From Thiomargarita sp. (lineage in GTDB: Bacteria > Pseudomonadota > Gammaproteobacteria > Beggiatoales > Beggiatoaceae), in assembly GCA_023144675.1 (NCBI GenBank), contig JAGLFE010000004.1, forward strand, positions 1 to 12,154: 12,154 nucleotides of DNA. The letters are read 5' to 3'. The notes under the pieces are model-generated. The model had not been told where the DNA came from and searched no databases. It was given only the letters and a program-made list of their open reading frames with translations. A program made the position numbers and the translations under genes. This document shows positions 4,880 to 12,075 of this stretch, in pieces. Within the stretch, counting starts at the first letter, position 1; each line of letters begins with the position of its first letter.

Positions 4880-7159
4880 ATGATTGAACGTTATGGACAA
4901 TGGATTATTCGTTGGCGTTATTTTGTTGTACTGGCTACTTTAATCTTAGTCGGTTTAACTACCTTTGGTTTGCCGTTAAAATTTGATACTGATTATCGAG
5001 TGTTTTTTAGTGATGAAAACCCGCAATTAATTGCATTTGATAATTTACAAAATACTTATACTAAAAATGACAATGTGTTAATTGTACTTGCGCCTAAAGA
5101 TAAGCAAGTTTTTACTGCTAACACTTTAAGCGCAGTAGAATGGCTGACTGAAGAAGCTTGGCAAATACCCTATTCTATCCGAGTGGATTCGGTTACTAAT
5201 TTTCAATATACCTATGCGGAAGAAGATGATTTAATTGTTGGCGATTTAATTACTGATGCGTCTAATTTATCTCCAGCGGAATTGGAAAAATCTAAAAATA
5301 TTGCGATTAATGAACCGTTACTTATTCACCGAATAATTTCTCCAGAATCCCATGTAACGGCGATTAATATTACCGTTGAGTTGCCAGGAAAAGCAGCCGA
5401 TTTGGAAGTTCCTGAAGTTGTTGCCTTTGTACGGGATTTATCGAAGAGATTCCAAGCTAAATATAAGGACATTGATGTACATTTAACTGGCATGGTGATG
5501 ATGAATAATAGCTTTCCTGAAGCTTCAAAATCGGATGCCCGCACTTTAATTCCTCTAATGTTTTTAATTATTATTGCCACTTTATGGTTGCTATTACGAG
5601 GTTTTGCTGGCATATTTAGCACCATATTGGTAGTCATATTTTCAGCAACTTCCGCTTTAGGAATAGCTGGTTTAATGGGAATCGCCTTAACTGGACCGTC
5701 AGCCACTGCTCCCATAATGATTTTTACTCTGGCGGTTGCAGATAGTGTCCATTTTTTAATTACCTTTCGTTATGAAATGAAAACTAATAGCTTAGAAAAA
5801 AGAGCAGCTATAATTGAAAGTTTGCGTCTCAATTTTCAACCTATTTTCTTAACCAGCATTACCACTGCAATTGGTTTTTTGAGTATGAATTTTGGGGATG
5901 TACCACCTTTTCGAGATTTAGGAAATATTGTTGCAGTAGGAGTCATTGTTGCATTTATACTTTCGGTTAGCTTTTTACCAGCTTTGATGGCTATTTTACC
6001 AATTCGTTCAAAAGTTAAAGTTGTTAAAACCGTTTTATTTATGGATAGATTAGGGCAATTTGTCATTAAATGGCGACGACAATTAATGTGGAGTATGAGT
6101 ACTATCATATTAATCTTGATTGCCTTTATTCCACGTAATGAATTAAATGACGTATTTGTCGAATATTTTGATGAAAGTTTTGATTTTAGACGCGCCACTG
6201 ATTTTGTAACTGAAAATTTGACAGGTATATATGATATACATTACTCGTTAAGTGCTGGTGAAGGAAATAGTATTAGCAATCCTAAATTTCTACAAAAAGT
6301 GGACGAATTTGCCCAATGGTATCGCACACAACCAGAGACCATTCATGTGAGTACGATTACGGATACTTTTAAGCGGTTAAATAAAAATATGCACGGCGAT
6401 GACCCAAATTATTATCGTTTGCCAGCGCAACAAGATTTAGCAGCGCAATATTTGTTATTGTATGAAATGTCTTTGCCTTATGGTTTGGATTTAAATAACC
6501 AAATTAATATAGATAAATCTGCTACTCGGGTTGCCGTTACTTTGCAAACAATATCTACCAATGAACTATTAGCATTAGAAGAAAAAGCCCAAGATTGGTT
6601 ACGGGAAAATGGTTTACCTTCCATGCAAGTGCCAGGAGCAAGTAGTTCTATCATGTTTGCAAATATTGGCAAGCGAAACATTATAGGAATGTTGACAGGT
6701 GCTTTTTTGGCTTTAATTCTTATTTCCCTTATTTTGATTGTAGCATTACGTTCCATAAAATTTGGTTTAATCAGTTTAATACCTAATTTAGTGCCAACTG
6801 CGATGGCTTTTGGATTATGGGGAATGTTGGTTGGACAGGTTGGAATGGGCTTATCAGTTGTAGCGGGTTTAACCATCGGGATTGTGGTTGATGATACCAT
6901 CCATTATTTAAGCAAGTACATTCGAGCGAGGCGGGAAAAGAATTATAGTCCAGAAGAGTCAGTATTATACGCTTTTCGCAGTGTCGGTTTAGCATTATGG
7001 GTAACTTCTATTGCATTAATAGCTGGATTTGGAATTTTATCCCAGTCCCATTTTTACCTTAATTCAACCATGGGTATAGTAACCGCAATTACGATTGCAT
7101 TTGCCTTAATTGCCGATTTTCTACTATTACCGCCTTTATTGATGGCGATTGATAAATAA
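4880..7159 (+). CDS. RND/MMPL superfamily membrane exporter, 12 transmembrane segments
   Basis: This 759-residue inner-membrane protein has the two-fold RND layout: one helix (about 13-33), a large periplasmic loop (34-220), five helices (222-240, 243-268, 273-296, 320-337, 348-375), then a second half with helix 403-417, loop 418-600, and helices at about 602-623, 628-652, 656-678, 700-720 and 730-756. The acidic residues expected to carry protons are Asp288 (LAVADSVHF) in the fourth helix and Asp671-Asp672 (GIVVDDTIHY) in the tenth. The length and compact loops fit the MMPL/HpnN-like exporters of lipids or hydrophobic compounds and not the 1000-residue drug pumps; no periplasmic adaptor or outer-membrane factor is adjacent. 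The ribosome-binding site is weak (TAGAGC). Substrate cannot be told from sequence. It follows the Cys-rich gene by 125 bases, so co-transcription is possible but unproven. Confidence 0.88.
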   Translation: MIERYGQWIIRWRYFVVLATLILVGLTTFGLPLKFDTDYRVFFSDENPQLIAFDNLQNTYTKNDNVLIVLAPKDKQVFTANTLSAVEWLTEEAWQIPYSIRVDSVTNFQYTYAEEDDLIVGDLITDASNLSPAELEKSKNIAINEPLLIHRIISPESHVTAINITVELPGKAADLEVPEVVAFVRDLSKRFQAKYKDIDVHLTGMVMMNNSFPEASKSDARTLIPLMFLIIIATLWLLLRGFAGIFSTILVVIFSATSALGIAGLMGIALTGPSATAPIMIFTLAVADSVHFLITFRYEMKTNSLEKRAAIIESLRLNFQPIFLTSITTAIGFLSMNFGDVPPFRDLGNIVAVGVIVAFILSVSFLPALMAILPIRSKVKVVKTVLFMDRLGQFVIKWRRQLMWSMSTIILILIAFIPRNELNDVFVEYFDESFDFRRATDFVTENLTGIYDIHYSLSAGEGNSISNPKFLQKVDEFAQWYRTQPETIHVSTITDTFKRLNKNMHGDDPNYYRLPAQQDLAAQYLLLYEMSLPYGLDLNNQINIDKSATRVAVTLQTISTNELLALEEKAQDWLRENGLPSMQVPGASSSIMFANIGKRNIIGMLTGAFLALILISLILIVALRSIKFGLISLIPNLVPTAMAFGLWGMLVGQVGMGLSVVAGLTIGIVVDDTIHYLSKYIRARREKNYSPEESVLYAFRSVGLALWVTSIALIAGFGILSQSHFYLNSTMGIVTAITIAFALIADFLLLPPLLMAIDK

Positions 7160-7227
7160 AAAATAGCAGTAATAGCTGTTCACAAAAAAATAAAATTCTT
7201 ATGATAAATGGTTTTTGTAAAATTATT

Positions 7228-7352
7228 GTAACTATCTGCCAAGTTAAAAAATACGTATAAGATGTAGGATGCTGCTGAGGAACGAAGCTCATCAATCGTG
7301 TTAAAATTTTAACTCTTAATTCGCATTTGAATTTTAATTGGTAGATAGTTAC
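7228..7352 (+). mobile_element. Miniature inverted-repeat element, complete copy 2 (125 bp)
   Basis: The copy runs from GTAACTATCTGCCAA to TTGGTAGATAGTTAC and is flanked by a perfect 8-bp direct repeat AAATTATT at 7220-7227 and 7353-7360. It shares interior blocks with the copy at 3182, including GTAGGATGCTGCTRAGGAAC, CATCAATC(A/G)TGTTAAAATTT and AACTCTTAATT(A/C)GCATTT. The GATG...CATC core can fold into an imperfect hairpin. Its right end lies 20 bases before the start of the HigB toxin gene, so any promoter for the toxin must overlap or cross it. A weak candidate is TTGAAT (7327-7332), 17 bases, TACAAA (7350-7355), each 4 of 6 consensus. Confidence 0.87.
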
Positions 7353-7372
7353 AAATTATTTAGGATGAACAG

Positions 7373-7675
7373 TTGATTGTAAATTTTAAAACTAAAAAGC
7401 TTGAGAAATGCTATTGCCAAAATAATCAAGCTAAAAGGTTTTTTGGAGACCAAATTGCTAGAAAGTACATTCAAAGGATTAATTTAATAAAAGCAGCTAA
7501 AAGCCTAGATGAAATAATGTTACTTCCAGGTTTACAATGCCATTCTTTGAAAGGTAATAGACAAGGACAATATGCAATCAAATTAACAGGGTTTTATAGG
7601 CTAATTTTTACAGTCAAAGGTGATAATTTAAATATAGTTTTAATAGAAGAAGTGAGTAAACATTATGATGACTGA
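7373..7675 (+). CDS. higB: HigB/RelE-family toxin of a type II toxin-antitoxin module
   Basis: HigB toxins are small ribosome-dependent mRNA endonucleases of the RelE/ParE fold. This 100-residue protein shows the family layout: N-terminal FKTKKLEK, a helical pair, HSLKGNRQGQYAIKL at 57-71, YRLIF with Arg76, and the C-terminal block IEEVSKHYD at 91-99 that is typical of the subgroup paired with HigA. The start is TTG at 7373, 7 bases after AGGA (7362-7365); the ATG at 7365 is out of frame and closes after three codons. The last 11 bases overlap the antitoxin start, the usual toxin-first HigBA order. A miniature element ends 20 bases upstream, suggesting its insertion altered or supplied the promoter. 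The toxin frame is intact. Confidence 0.88.
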   Translation: MIVNFKTKKLEKCYCQNNQAKRFFGDQIARKYIQRINLIKAAKSLDEIMLLPGLQCHSLKGNRQGQYAIKLTGFYRLIFTVKGDNLNIVLIEEVSKHYDD

Positions 7676-8015
7676 AATAGAACTTATGTCTGACATAGCA
7701 ATTCCTCCAGGAGAGTATCTTGAAGAAGTACTGGAAGATGCAAGAATTAATCAAGCAGAATTAGCACGTAGAATAGGGCAAAGTCCTCAAGCTATCAATG
7801 AAATAGTCAAAGGTGAAAAACCTATAACTCCCAATATTGCATTGCAACTAGAACAAATACTTGGTATTTCGGCACAATTATGGAGTAATTTAGAAACTGA
7901 ATTTAGATTAATTTTGGCAAAGAAACAACAATCTAAAAAAATTCAAAAAGAAGAAACTTTAGTAACTGAAGTTACGCAAAAGCAAAAAACGGAATTGAAA
8001 ATAAGCTTATTATAA
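7665..8015 (+). CDS. higA: HigA-family XRE antitoxin
   Basis: The partner antitoxin binds and neutralises HigB and represses the operon through its helix-turn-helix. Of 116 residues, 12-24 (AIPPGEYLEEVLE) form the typical HigA N-terminal motif. Residues 29-49 (NQAELARRIGQSPQAINEIVK) form the XRE helix-turn-helix, followed by ITPNIALQLEQILGISAQLWSNLE. The tail from residue 84 is Lys/Gln/Glu-rich and probably flexible. Translation starts inside the toxin gene (11-base overlap). ATG codons at 7665, 7668 and 7686 are all possible starts; the first two are best placed after GAAGTGAG. The operator is not obvious, and the upstream miniature element may occupy part of it. Confidence 0.9.
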   Translation: MMTEIELMSDIAIPPGEYLEEVLEDARINQAELARRIGQSPQAINEIVKGEKPITPNIALQLEQILGISAQLWSNLETEFRLILAKKQQSKKIQKEETLVTEVTQKQKTELKISLL

Positions 8016-8141
8016 GGATTGCCAAAATTCAAAAATTTTATATCTAAATTTAATTCTTATATTTTATAACATCCGAATTCATCTGCGTAACTTTAATCAG
8101 GTTAGCGAAAAATAACCAAACAAAAATATTAAGCTTCCAAT

Positions 8142-8409
8142 ATGATTAAAAGCTTCATACACAAAGGATTAAAAAAATATTATCTTTTAGGAAGCAGGAA
8201 TCCAAACACGTCATGAAACACGAATTCGACTCATTTTGGCACAACTTAATCAAGCAATTCAAGATATGAACATTCCTACATTTAAACTGCATGAATTGAA
8301 GGGAAATAGAAAAGGCATTTGGTCAGTTGTGGTGCAGGCAAACTGGCGTATTACTTTTCGTTTTGAAAATGGTGATGCCGAAATTATCAATTACGAAGAT
8401 TATCATTAG
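8142..8409 (+). pseudogene. higB: Second HigB-type toxin gene, broken by a frameshift
   Basis: From ATG 8142 the frame reads MIKSFIHKGLKKYYLLGS (18 residues, a typical HigB start) and then runs into a stop at 8214-8216. From 8197 another frame reads GIQTRHETRIRLILAQLNQA through HELKGNRKGIWSVVV, NWRITFRFENGDAEIINY and EDYH, ending at TAG 8407-8409. Together they give a nearly complete HigB of about 90 residues. Homologues usually read GS-K-A-GIQ at the junction, so two residues and the frame are lost. The DNA GGAAGCAGGA fits loss of one AAGCA unit from an original AAGCAAAGCA, a 5-base slippage (inference). The active-site region is intact in the second frame but has no start of its own apart from an internal ATG. 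It lies 11 bases before an intact antitoxin gene. Confidence 0.85.
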
Positions 8410-8420
8410 GAAAAATAACC

Positions 8421-8705
8421 ATGAAAATGTATAATCCACCTCATCCAGGCGAAATAGTCAAAGGGCTATGGTTAGAACCAATGAATATCAGTATTACCGA
8501 TGCCTCAAAAGCCTTAGACATTAGCCGAAAAACATTATCAAGAATTATTAATGGTAAAGGTAAAATTACACCAGAAATGGCAGTAAGACTATCAATAGCA
8601 TTTGGAACAACGGCAGAAAGTTGGATGGGACATCAAATATCTTATGATTTATGGCAAGTTAAGCAACATAAAAAAGAACTGAATGTTAGTTCATTATTAG
8701 TTTAG
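8421..8705 (+). CDS. higA: HigA-family XRE antitoxin, orphaned by its broken toxin
   Basis: The 94-residue protein matches the HigA/VapI class. NPPHPGEIVKG at residues 5-15 is the family N-terminal motif. A helix-turn-helix lies at about 25-44 (ITDASKALDISRKTLSRIIN), and ITPEMAVRLSIAFGTTAESW and YDLWQV follow as in most members. AGGA at 8408-8411, overlapping the end of the toxin remnant, serves the ATG. The gene is intact, so it could still repress its promoter or neutralise a related toxin. It is clearly diverged from the upstream HigA (different N- and C-termini), so the two modules are separate acquisitions and not a recent tandem duplication. Confidence 0.92.
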   Translation: MKMYNPPHPGEIVKGLWLEPMNISITDASKALDISRKTLSRIINGKGKITPEMAVRLSIAFGTTAESWMGHQISYDLWQVKQHKKELNVSSLLV

Positions 8706-8765
8706 AGCGTATTCTCGATATTCTAATTAAACTCAGTACCTTAAATTTTCTCAATAAAAATTCCC

Positions 8766-9794
8766 ATGGTTATTGAAACCGATCGCTTAATCAATCCCGT
8801 TAGCAATGGAGAAGATCAGGTAATAGATCACGCCATTCGTCCCCGATATTTAGCTGATTATGTTGGACAACCGCGCACGCGTGAGCAAATGGAAATTTTT
8901 ATTCCTGCTGCTAAATTACGCAACGAAGCCTTAGATCATCTACTAATTTTTGGACCACCAGGACTTGGTAAAACCACTTTAGCACATATTGTAGCTAACG
9001 AAATGGAAGTCAATATTCGCCAAACTTCGGGTCCAGTCTTAGAAAAAGCGGGAGATGTGGCTGCTTTATTAACCAATTTGGAACCACACGATGTACTATT
9101 TATTGATGAAATTCACCGTTTAAGTCCAGTTGTCGAGGAAATTTTATATCCAGCGATGGAGGATTTCCAGTTAGATATTATGATTGGGGAAGGACCAGCA
9201 GCCCGTTCTATTAAACTGGATTTGCCACCTTTCACTTTGATTGGCGCAACAACTCGAGCTGGTTTATTAACCTCTCCATTACGGGATCGGTTTGGAATTA
9301 GTCAACGACTTGAATTTTATGATAGTCAAGATTTAGCCAATATAGTTACTCGTTCAGCAAGTATTTTAAACTTAGTTATTGATGAACAAGGTGCGATGGA
9401 ATTAGCTAGACGTTCAAGAGGTACGCCTCGAATTGCTAATCGTTTGTTAAGACGGGTGCGTGATTACGCTCAAATACGGGCAGCAGGAGAAATTACTTTA
9501 GAAGTTGCAAAACAAGCTCTTAATTTGCTTAATGTGGATAATTATGGTTTAGATATGATGGATAGAAAATTGTTGTTGGCTATTATGGAGAAATTTGAAG
9601 GCGGTCCAGTCGGAATTGAAAATTTAGCGGCAGTAATTGGCGAGGAACGTGGTACAATTGAAGATGTAATCGAACCATTTTTATTACAACAAGGGCTGTT
9701 AGTTCGTACTCCAAGAGGGCGAGTAGTAACACGTTTAACTTGGCAACATTTTGGCTTGGAATTAAAAATTCCCAAAAATTTATTTAATCAATGA
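8766..9794 (+). CDS. ruvB: Holliday junction branch-migration ATPase RuvB
   Basis: RuvB forms the hexameric AAA+ motor that, with RuvA, drives branch migration of Holliday junctions during recombinational repair. The protein is 342 residues (usual about 336-350). Walker A GPPGLGKTT is at 63-71, Walker B LFIDEIH at 111-117, sensor 1 in GATTR at 160-164, the arginine finger within PLRDRFG at 171-177, and sensor 2 in TPRIANRLLRRVRD. The C-terminal winged helix ending TPRGRVVTRLTWQHFG is complete. The ATG has no clear Shine-Dalgarno sequence (AAAATTCCC precedes it). ruvC and ruvA, often upstream, are absent here; a toxin-antitoxin remnant takes their place. The stop overlaps the ybgC start by 4 bases (ATGA). 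Confidence 0.99.
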   Translation: MVIETDRLINPVSNGEDQVIDHAIRPRYLADYVGQPRTREQMEIFIPAAKLRNEALDHLLIFGPPGLGKTTLAHIVANEMEVNIRQTSGPVLEKAGDVAALLTNLEPHDVLFIDEIHRLSPVVEEILYPAMEDFQLDIMIGEGPAARSIKLDLPPFTLIGATTRAGLLTSPLRDRFGISQRLEFYDSQDLANIVTRSASILNLVIDEQGAMELARRSRGTPRIANRLLRRVRDYAQIRAAGEITLEVAKQALNLLNVDNYGLDMMDRKLLLAIMEKFEGGPVGIENLAAVIGEERGTIEDVIEPFLLQQGLLVRTPRGRVVTRLTWQHFGLELKIPKNLFNQ

Positions 9795-10201
9795 AAAAAT
9801 TTAAATTACCGATACGGGTTTATTATGAAGATACTGATGCTGGCGGCGTAGTTTATCATACAAATTATTTAAAATTTATGGAACGCACACGTACCGAATG
9901 GTTGCGTAATATGGGTATTGAACAGGGTAAATTAAGGACACAATTTCAATTAGTATTTGTGATGCGCCATTTATCTATTGAATATTTGAAGCCAGCTTTC
10001 TTTGATGATTTATTAGAAGTTACAGCAAACATTGTTAAATTAGGAAAAGTTACCATTATTATGGAGCAACAAATTTTACGTAATACCGATATACTTTGTA
10101 CTGCTGTGGTCAAAATTGGTTCTATTGATATTCAAACCCAGCGTCCGCAAAAATTACCACCTGAAATTTTTCAACAATTACAAATTTATAAACCTGAATA
10201 A
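9791..10201 (+). CDS. ybgC: Tol-Pal-associated acyl-CoA thioesterase YbgC
   Basis: YbgC is a hotdog-fold acyl-CoA thioesterase encoded at the head of the tol-pal operon in many Gram-negatives and linked to phospholipid metabolism at the envelope. The product has 136 residues. The signature YYEDTDAGGVVYHTNYL at 11-27 includes the catalytic Asp (Asp16, in the EDTDAGG block), and FMERTRTEWLRNMG follows as the hotdog helix. RHLSIEYLKPAFFDD is the usual central strand region. Its ATG overlaps the ruvB stop (ATGA), and its stop is 1 base before the tolQ ATG, so ruvB-ybgC-tolQ is almost surely one transcript. Nothing is unusual in the protein. Confidence 0.96.
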   Translation: MKKFKLPIRVYYEDTDAGGVVYHTNYLKFMERTRTEWLRNMGIEQGKLRTQFQLVFVMRHLSIEYLKPAFFDDLLEVTANIVKLGKVTIIMEQQILRNTDILCTAVVKIGSIDIQTQRPQKLPPEIFQQLQIYKPE

Positions 10202-10202
10202 A

Positions 10203-10880
10203 ATGAACGAATTATCCTTTATCAAACTGATTTTAGAAGCCAGTTTAATTGTCCAAATTATTATGGCTTTATTGCTGTTAATTTCTGTTTATTCCTGGAG
10301 TTTAATTTTTCTCAAAAGCCGAGTTATTAAAAAAGCGCAATTGGCAGCTAATCAATTTGAAAAACATTTCTGGCAAGGCAAAGATTTAAACGGTTTATAT
10401 AATCGAATAAATAGTCATAATCAGGAAGCCTTTGGTATGGCGAATATTTTTACTACTGGTTATATGGAATTTGTTAAATTACGCAAGCAACCTAAAATAA
10501 ATTCCCTAGATTTGATTGAAGGTTCAACTCGGGCGATGCGTGCCATTTTAAACCGTGAAATGGAACAATTAGATCGCCATTTATCCACTTTGGCAACGGT
10601 GGGTTCAGTTAGCCCTTATATTGGATTATTAGGCACCGTTTGGGGAATTATGAACTCATTTCATGCTCTCGGTGGAATGGAACAAGTTGCCTTGTCAATG
10701 ATTGCTCCAGGTATTTCCGAAGCCTTGATTGCAACCGCAATGGGATTATTTACTGCGATTCCTGCCGTAATGGCTTATAATAATTATGTAGATAATGTTG
10801 ATCGTTTAATTAATCGTTACAATATATTTTTAGACGAATTTGCAGGTATTTTACAACGCCAATCTTATGTTGAGACATAA
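10203..10880 (+). CDS. tolQ: Tol-Pal system proton-channel subunit TolQ
   Basis: TolQ is an inner-membrane protein that with TolR uses the proton gradient to energise TolA, keeping the outer membrane tethered during division. The 225-residue protein has three predicted helices (about 14-36, 131-153, 168-190). The conserved GTVGSVSPYIGLLGTVWGIM-like block (here TVGSVSPYIGLLGTVWGIM, 132-150) and APGISEALIATAMGLF (168-183) place Thr145 and Thr178 on the proton path, at the same positions as in E. coli TolQ. I start it at ATG 10203, 1 base after ybgC; an upstream in-frame ATG would add 29 residues encoded inside ybgC and is not credible. tolR does not follow: the next 85 bases are repeat and then a convergent gene, so this operon is split. 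Confidence 0.97.
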   Translation: MNELSFIKLILEASLIVQIIMALLLLISVYSWSLIFLKSRVIKKAQLAANQFEKHFWQGKDLNGLYNRINSHNQEAFGMANIFTTGYMEFVKLRKQPKINSLDLIEGSTRAMRAILNREMEQLDRHLSTLATVGSVSPYIGLLGTVWGIMNSFHALGGMEQVALSMIAPGISEALIATAMGLFTAIPAVMAYNNYVDNVDRLINRYNIFLDEFAGILQRQSYVET

Positions 10881-10968
10881 TTGATGCGTTTCGCAAATTC
10901 AGCACCTCTTACATTTTTTATCCTACTTTATTTAGGACTAGCAATATTTTAACTCTTAATTCGCATTA
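10881..10968. repeat. Decayed miniature-element sequence between tolQ and the porin gene
   Basis: The first part (TTGATGCGTTTCG, CAGCACC, TTACATTTTTTATCCTAC) resembles the element interior in reverse orientation, and its CATTTTTT..CCTACTT block is shared with the remnant at 1592-1690. The second part, AATATTTTAACTCTTAATTC then GCAT (10943-10966), matches the element in forward orientation; its reverse complement agrees with 1592-1616 at nearly every base. The repeat begins directly after the tolQ stop and touches the porin stop codon, so it fills the whole gap between two convergent genes. No T-tract terminator is evident. Confidence 0.6.
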
Positions 10969-12012
10969 AAATTTAAGGGCTAATTGTACAATAACACTTG
11001 TAGCATCTTCACCAGTTCCGCCGTCAATAACAGCATAATCTTCATCTTGAGCGTATTCCATAGAAATAGACGTATTATCATAAATTCCAACCGATATACT
11101 TGCTAAAATACGGGTTTCTGGTAACCCCAAAGCAAGAGCTTCTTTAGTTCCTTGATAAGCAATTGCAACTGTAGTTTCTTTAGCTAATATATTGAAATTA
11201 TAGCCAGCTTCTATGTTCCAAGCTTGTGGCTCGGCTTTAGCACTACTTATATGCTCAAATTCATCTAGCGCAGTTACATATTCTCCAATGAAACTAATAT
11301 TAGCCAAATTAAGTGAAAAGTGAACACTCAAACCATCAACGTATTCATAATCTGTTAGGGCAGTTATATCACCAGCCGGCGCAATGCTTTCCAAAACACC
11401 AGTAATGCCATTAGAATCTCCAATATCATTGATATAATCAATTCCAAAATCATAATTTATTTGTTCCAATTCTTGGGTAAAACCAAAGTTAGCACCATAG
11501 TGATTAATTTTACTTTCTGTACCTTCTTGTGTATTTCCATTGAACGCATAAATTGAACCGTACCATCCATTTTGAATAAAACCAAGTAAAGCCGCTTTTT
11601 CCCGTGTTTCTCCTAATTCTAAAGTCAGCGGGTCAGAAATCATGTGGGAATCATAATGTCCAAATGGTACATATAATTGTCCAACAGAAAGATAAATAGG
11701 TGATGTATTTTCATTGCCTAAAGTTAAAATAGCTCCATCTATTTCTAAGGGAGTACCGTCTTCTTCATAGATAAAGCCAACATTCGCTTTTGCTAATGGA
11801 TGTACCTGTGCTTCTAAACTAAGACTAAATTCATCAACTATAAAATCGCTACTATCAACTCCTGTATAATCTTCATTATATTGGGCTTCTACTTGCAAAG
11901 TACCGCTAAGAGTAACCCCAGTGCCAGCTAATAAATTATCTTCCGCAGTAACAATATTTGTATAAATTATACTACTTATACCAGTAGCAATAATAAGTGA
12001 TTTTAATTTCAA
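10966..12012 (-). CDS. LbtU-type outer-membrane porin
   Basis: The 348-residue protein is an outer-membrane beta-barrel. It opens with a signal peptide (KLK, hydrophobic core LIIATGISSIIYTNI, likely cleavage after VTA near residue 23), shows alternating beta-strand patterns throughout, and ends in Phe (LALKF), the usual signal for the outer-membrane assembly machinery. The segment GQLYVPFG (111-118) followed by MISDPLTLELGETREKA (124-140) is the mark of the LbtU family, named for the Legionella legiobactin uptake porin; homologues in other gammaproteobacteria are annotated as siderophore porins, but ligand is unproven here. No N-terminal coiled coil is visible. The start is TTG (complement of 12010-12012) with AAAGAGAA about 9 bases upstream. 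It is convergent with tolQ and has no siderophore gene nearby. Confidence 0.85.
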   Translation of the reverse strand: MKLKSLIIATGISSIIYTNIVTAEDNLLAGTGVTLSGTLQVEAQYNEDYTGVDSSDFIVDEFSLSLEAQVHPLAKANVGFIYEEDGTPLEIDGAILTLGNENTSPIYLSVGQLYVPFGHYDSHMISDPLTLELGETREKAALLGFIQNGWYGSIYAFNGNTQEGTESKINHYGANFGFTQELEQINYDFGIDYINDIGDSNGITGVLESIAPAGDITALTDYEYVDGLSVHFSLNLANISFIGEYVTALDEFEHISSAKAEPQAWNIEAGYNFNILAKETTVAIAYQGTKEALALGLPETRILASISVGIYDNTSISMEYAQDEDYAVIDGGTGEDATSVIVQLALKF

Positions 12013-12075
12013 AATTAATTCTCTTTAATTGGTTATATTAATTGCAATAAAATGAGTTTATATTAAACTAAAAAC

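Noticed and set aside
5326..6995. Several minus-strand open frames opposite the RND exporter
   Set aside because: They are low-complexity mirror translations of a clear membrane-protein gene, with no family features or ribosome-binding sites.
7160..7200. Terminator after the RND exporter
   Set aside because: AGCAGTAATAGCTGT can form only a 3-4 base-pair stem and is followed by A residues, not T.
8190..8216. Programmed ribosomal frameshifting to make full-length second HigB
   Set aside because: There is no slippery heptamer or stimulatory hairpin at the junction, and the family's S-K-A residues are missing, which a shift would not restore.
10116..10202. Upstream in-frame ATG that would extend TolQ by 29 residues
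   Set aside because: The extension lies inside ybgC in another frame, is basic and polar and unlike any TolQ N-terminus; ATG 10203 gives the standard start.
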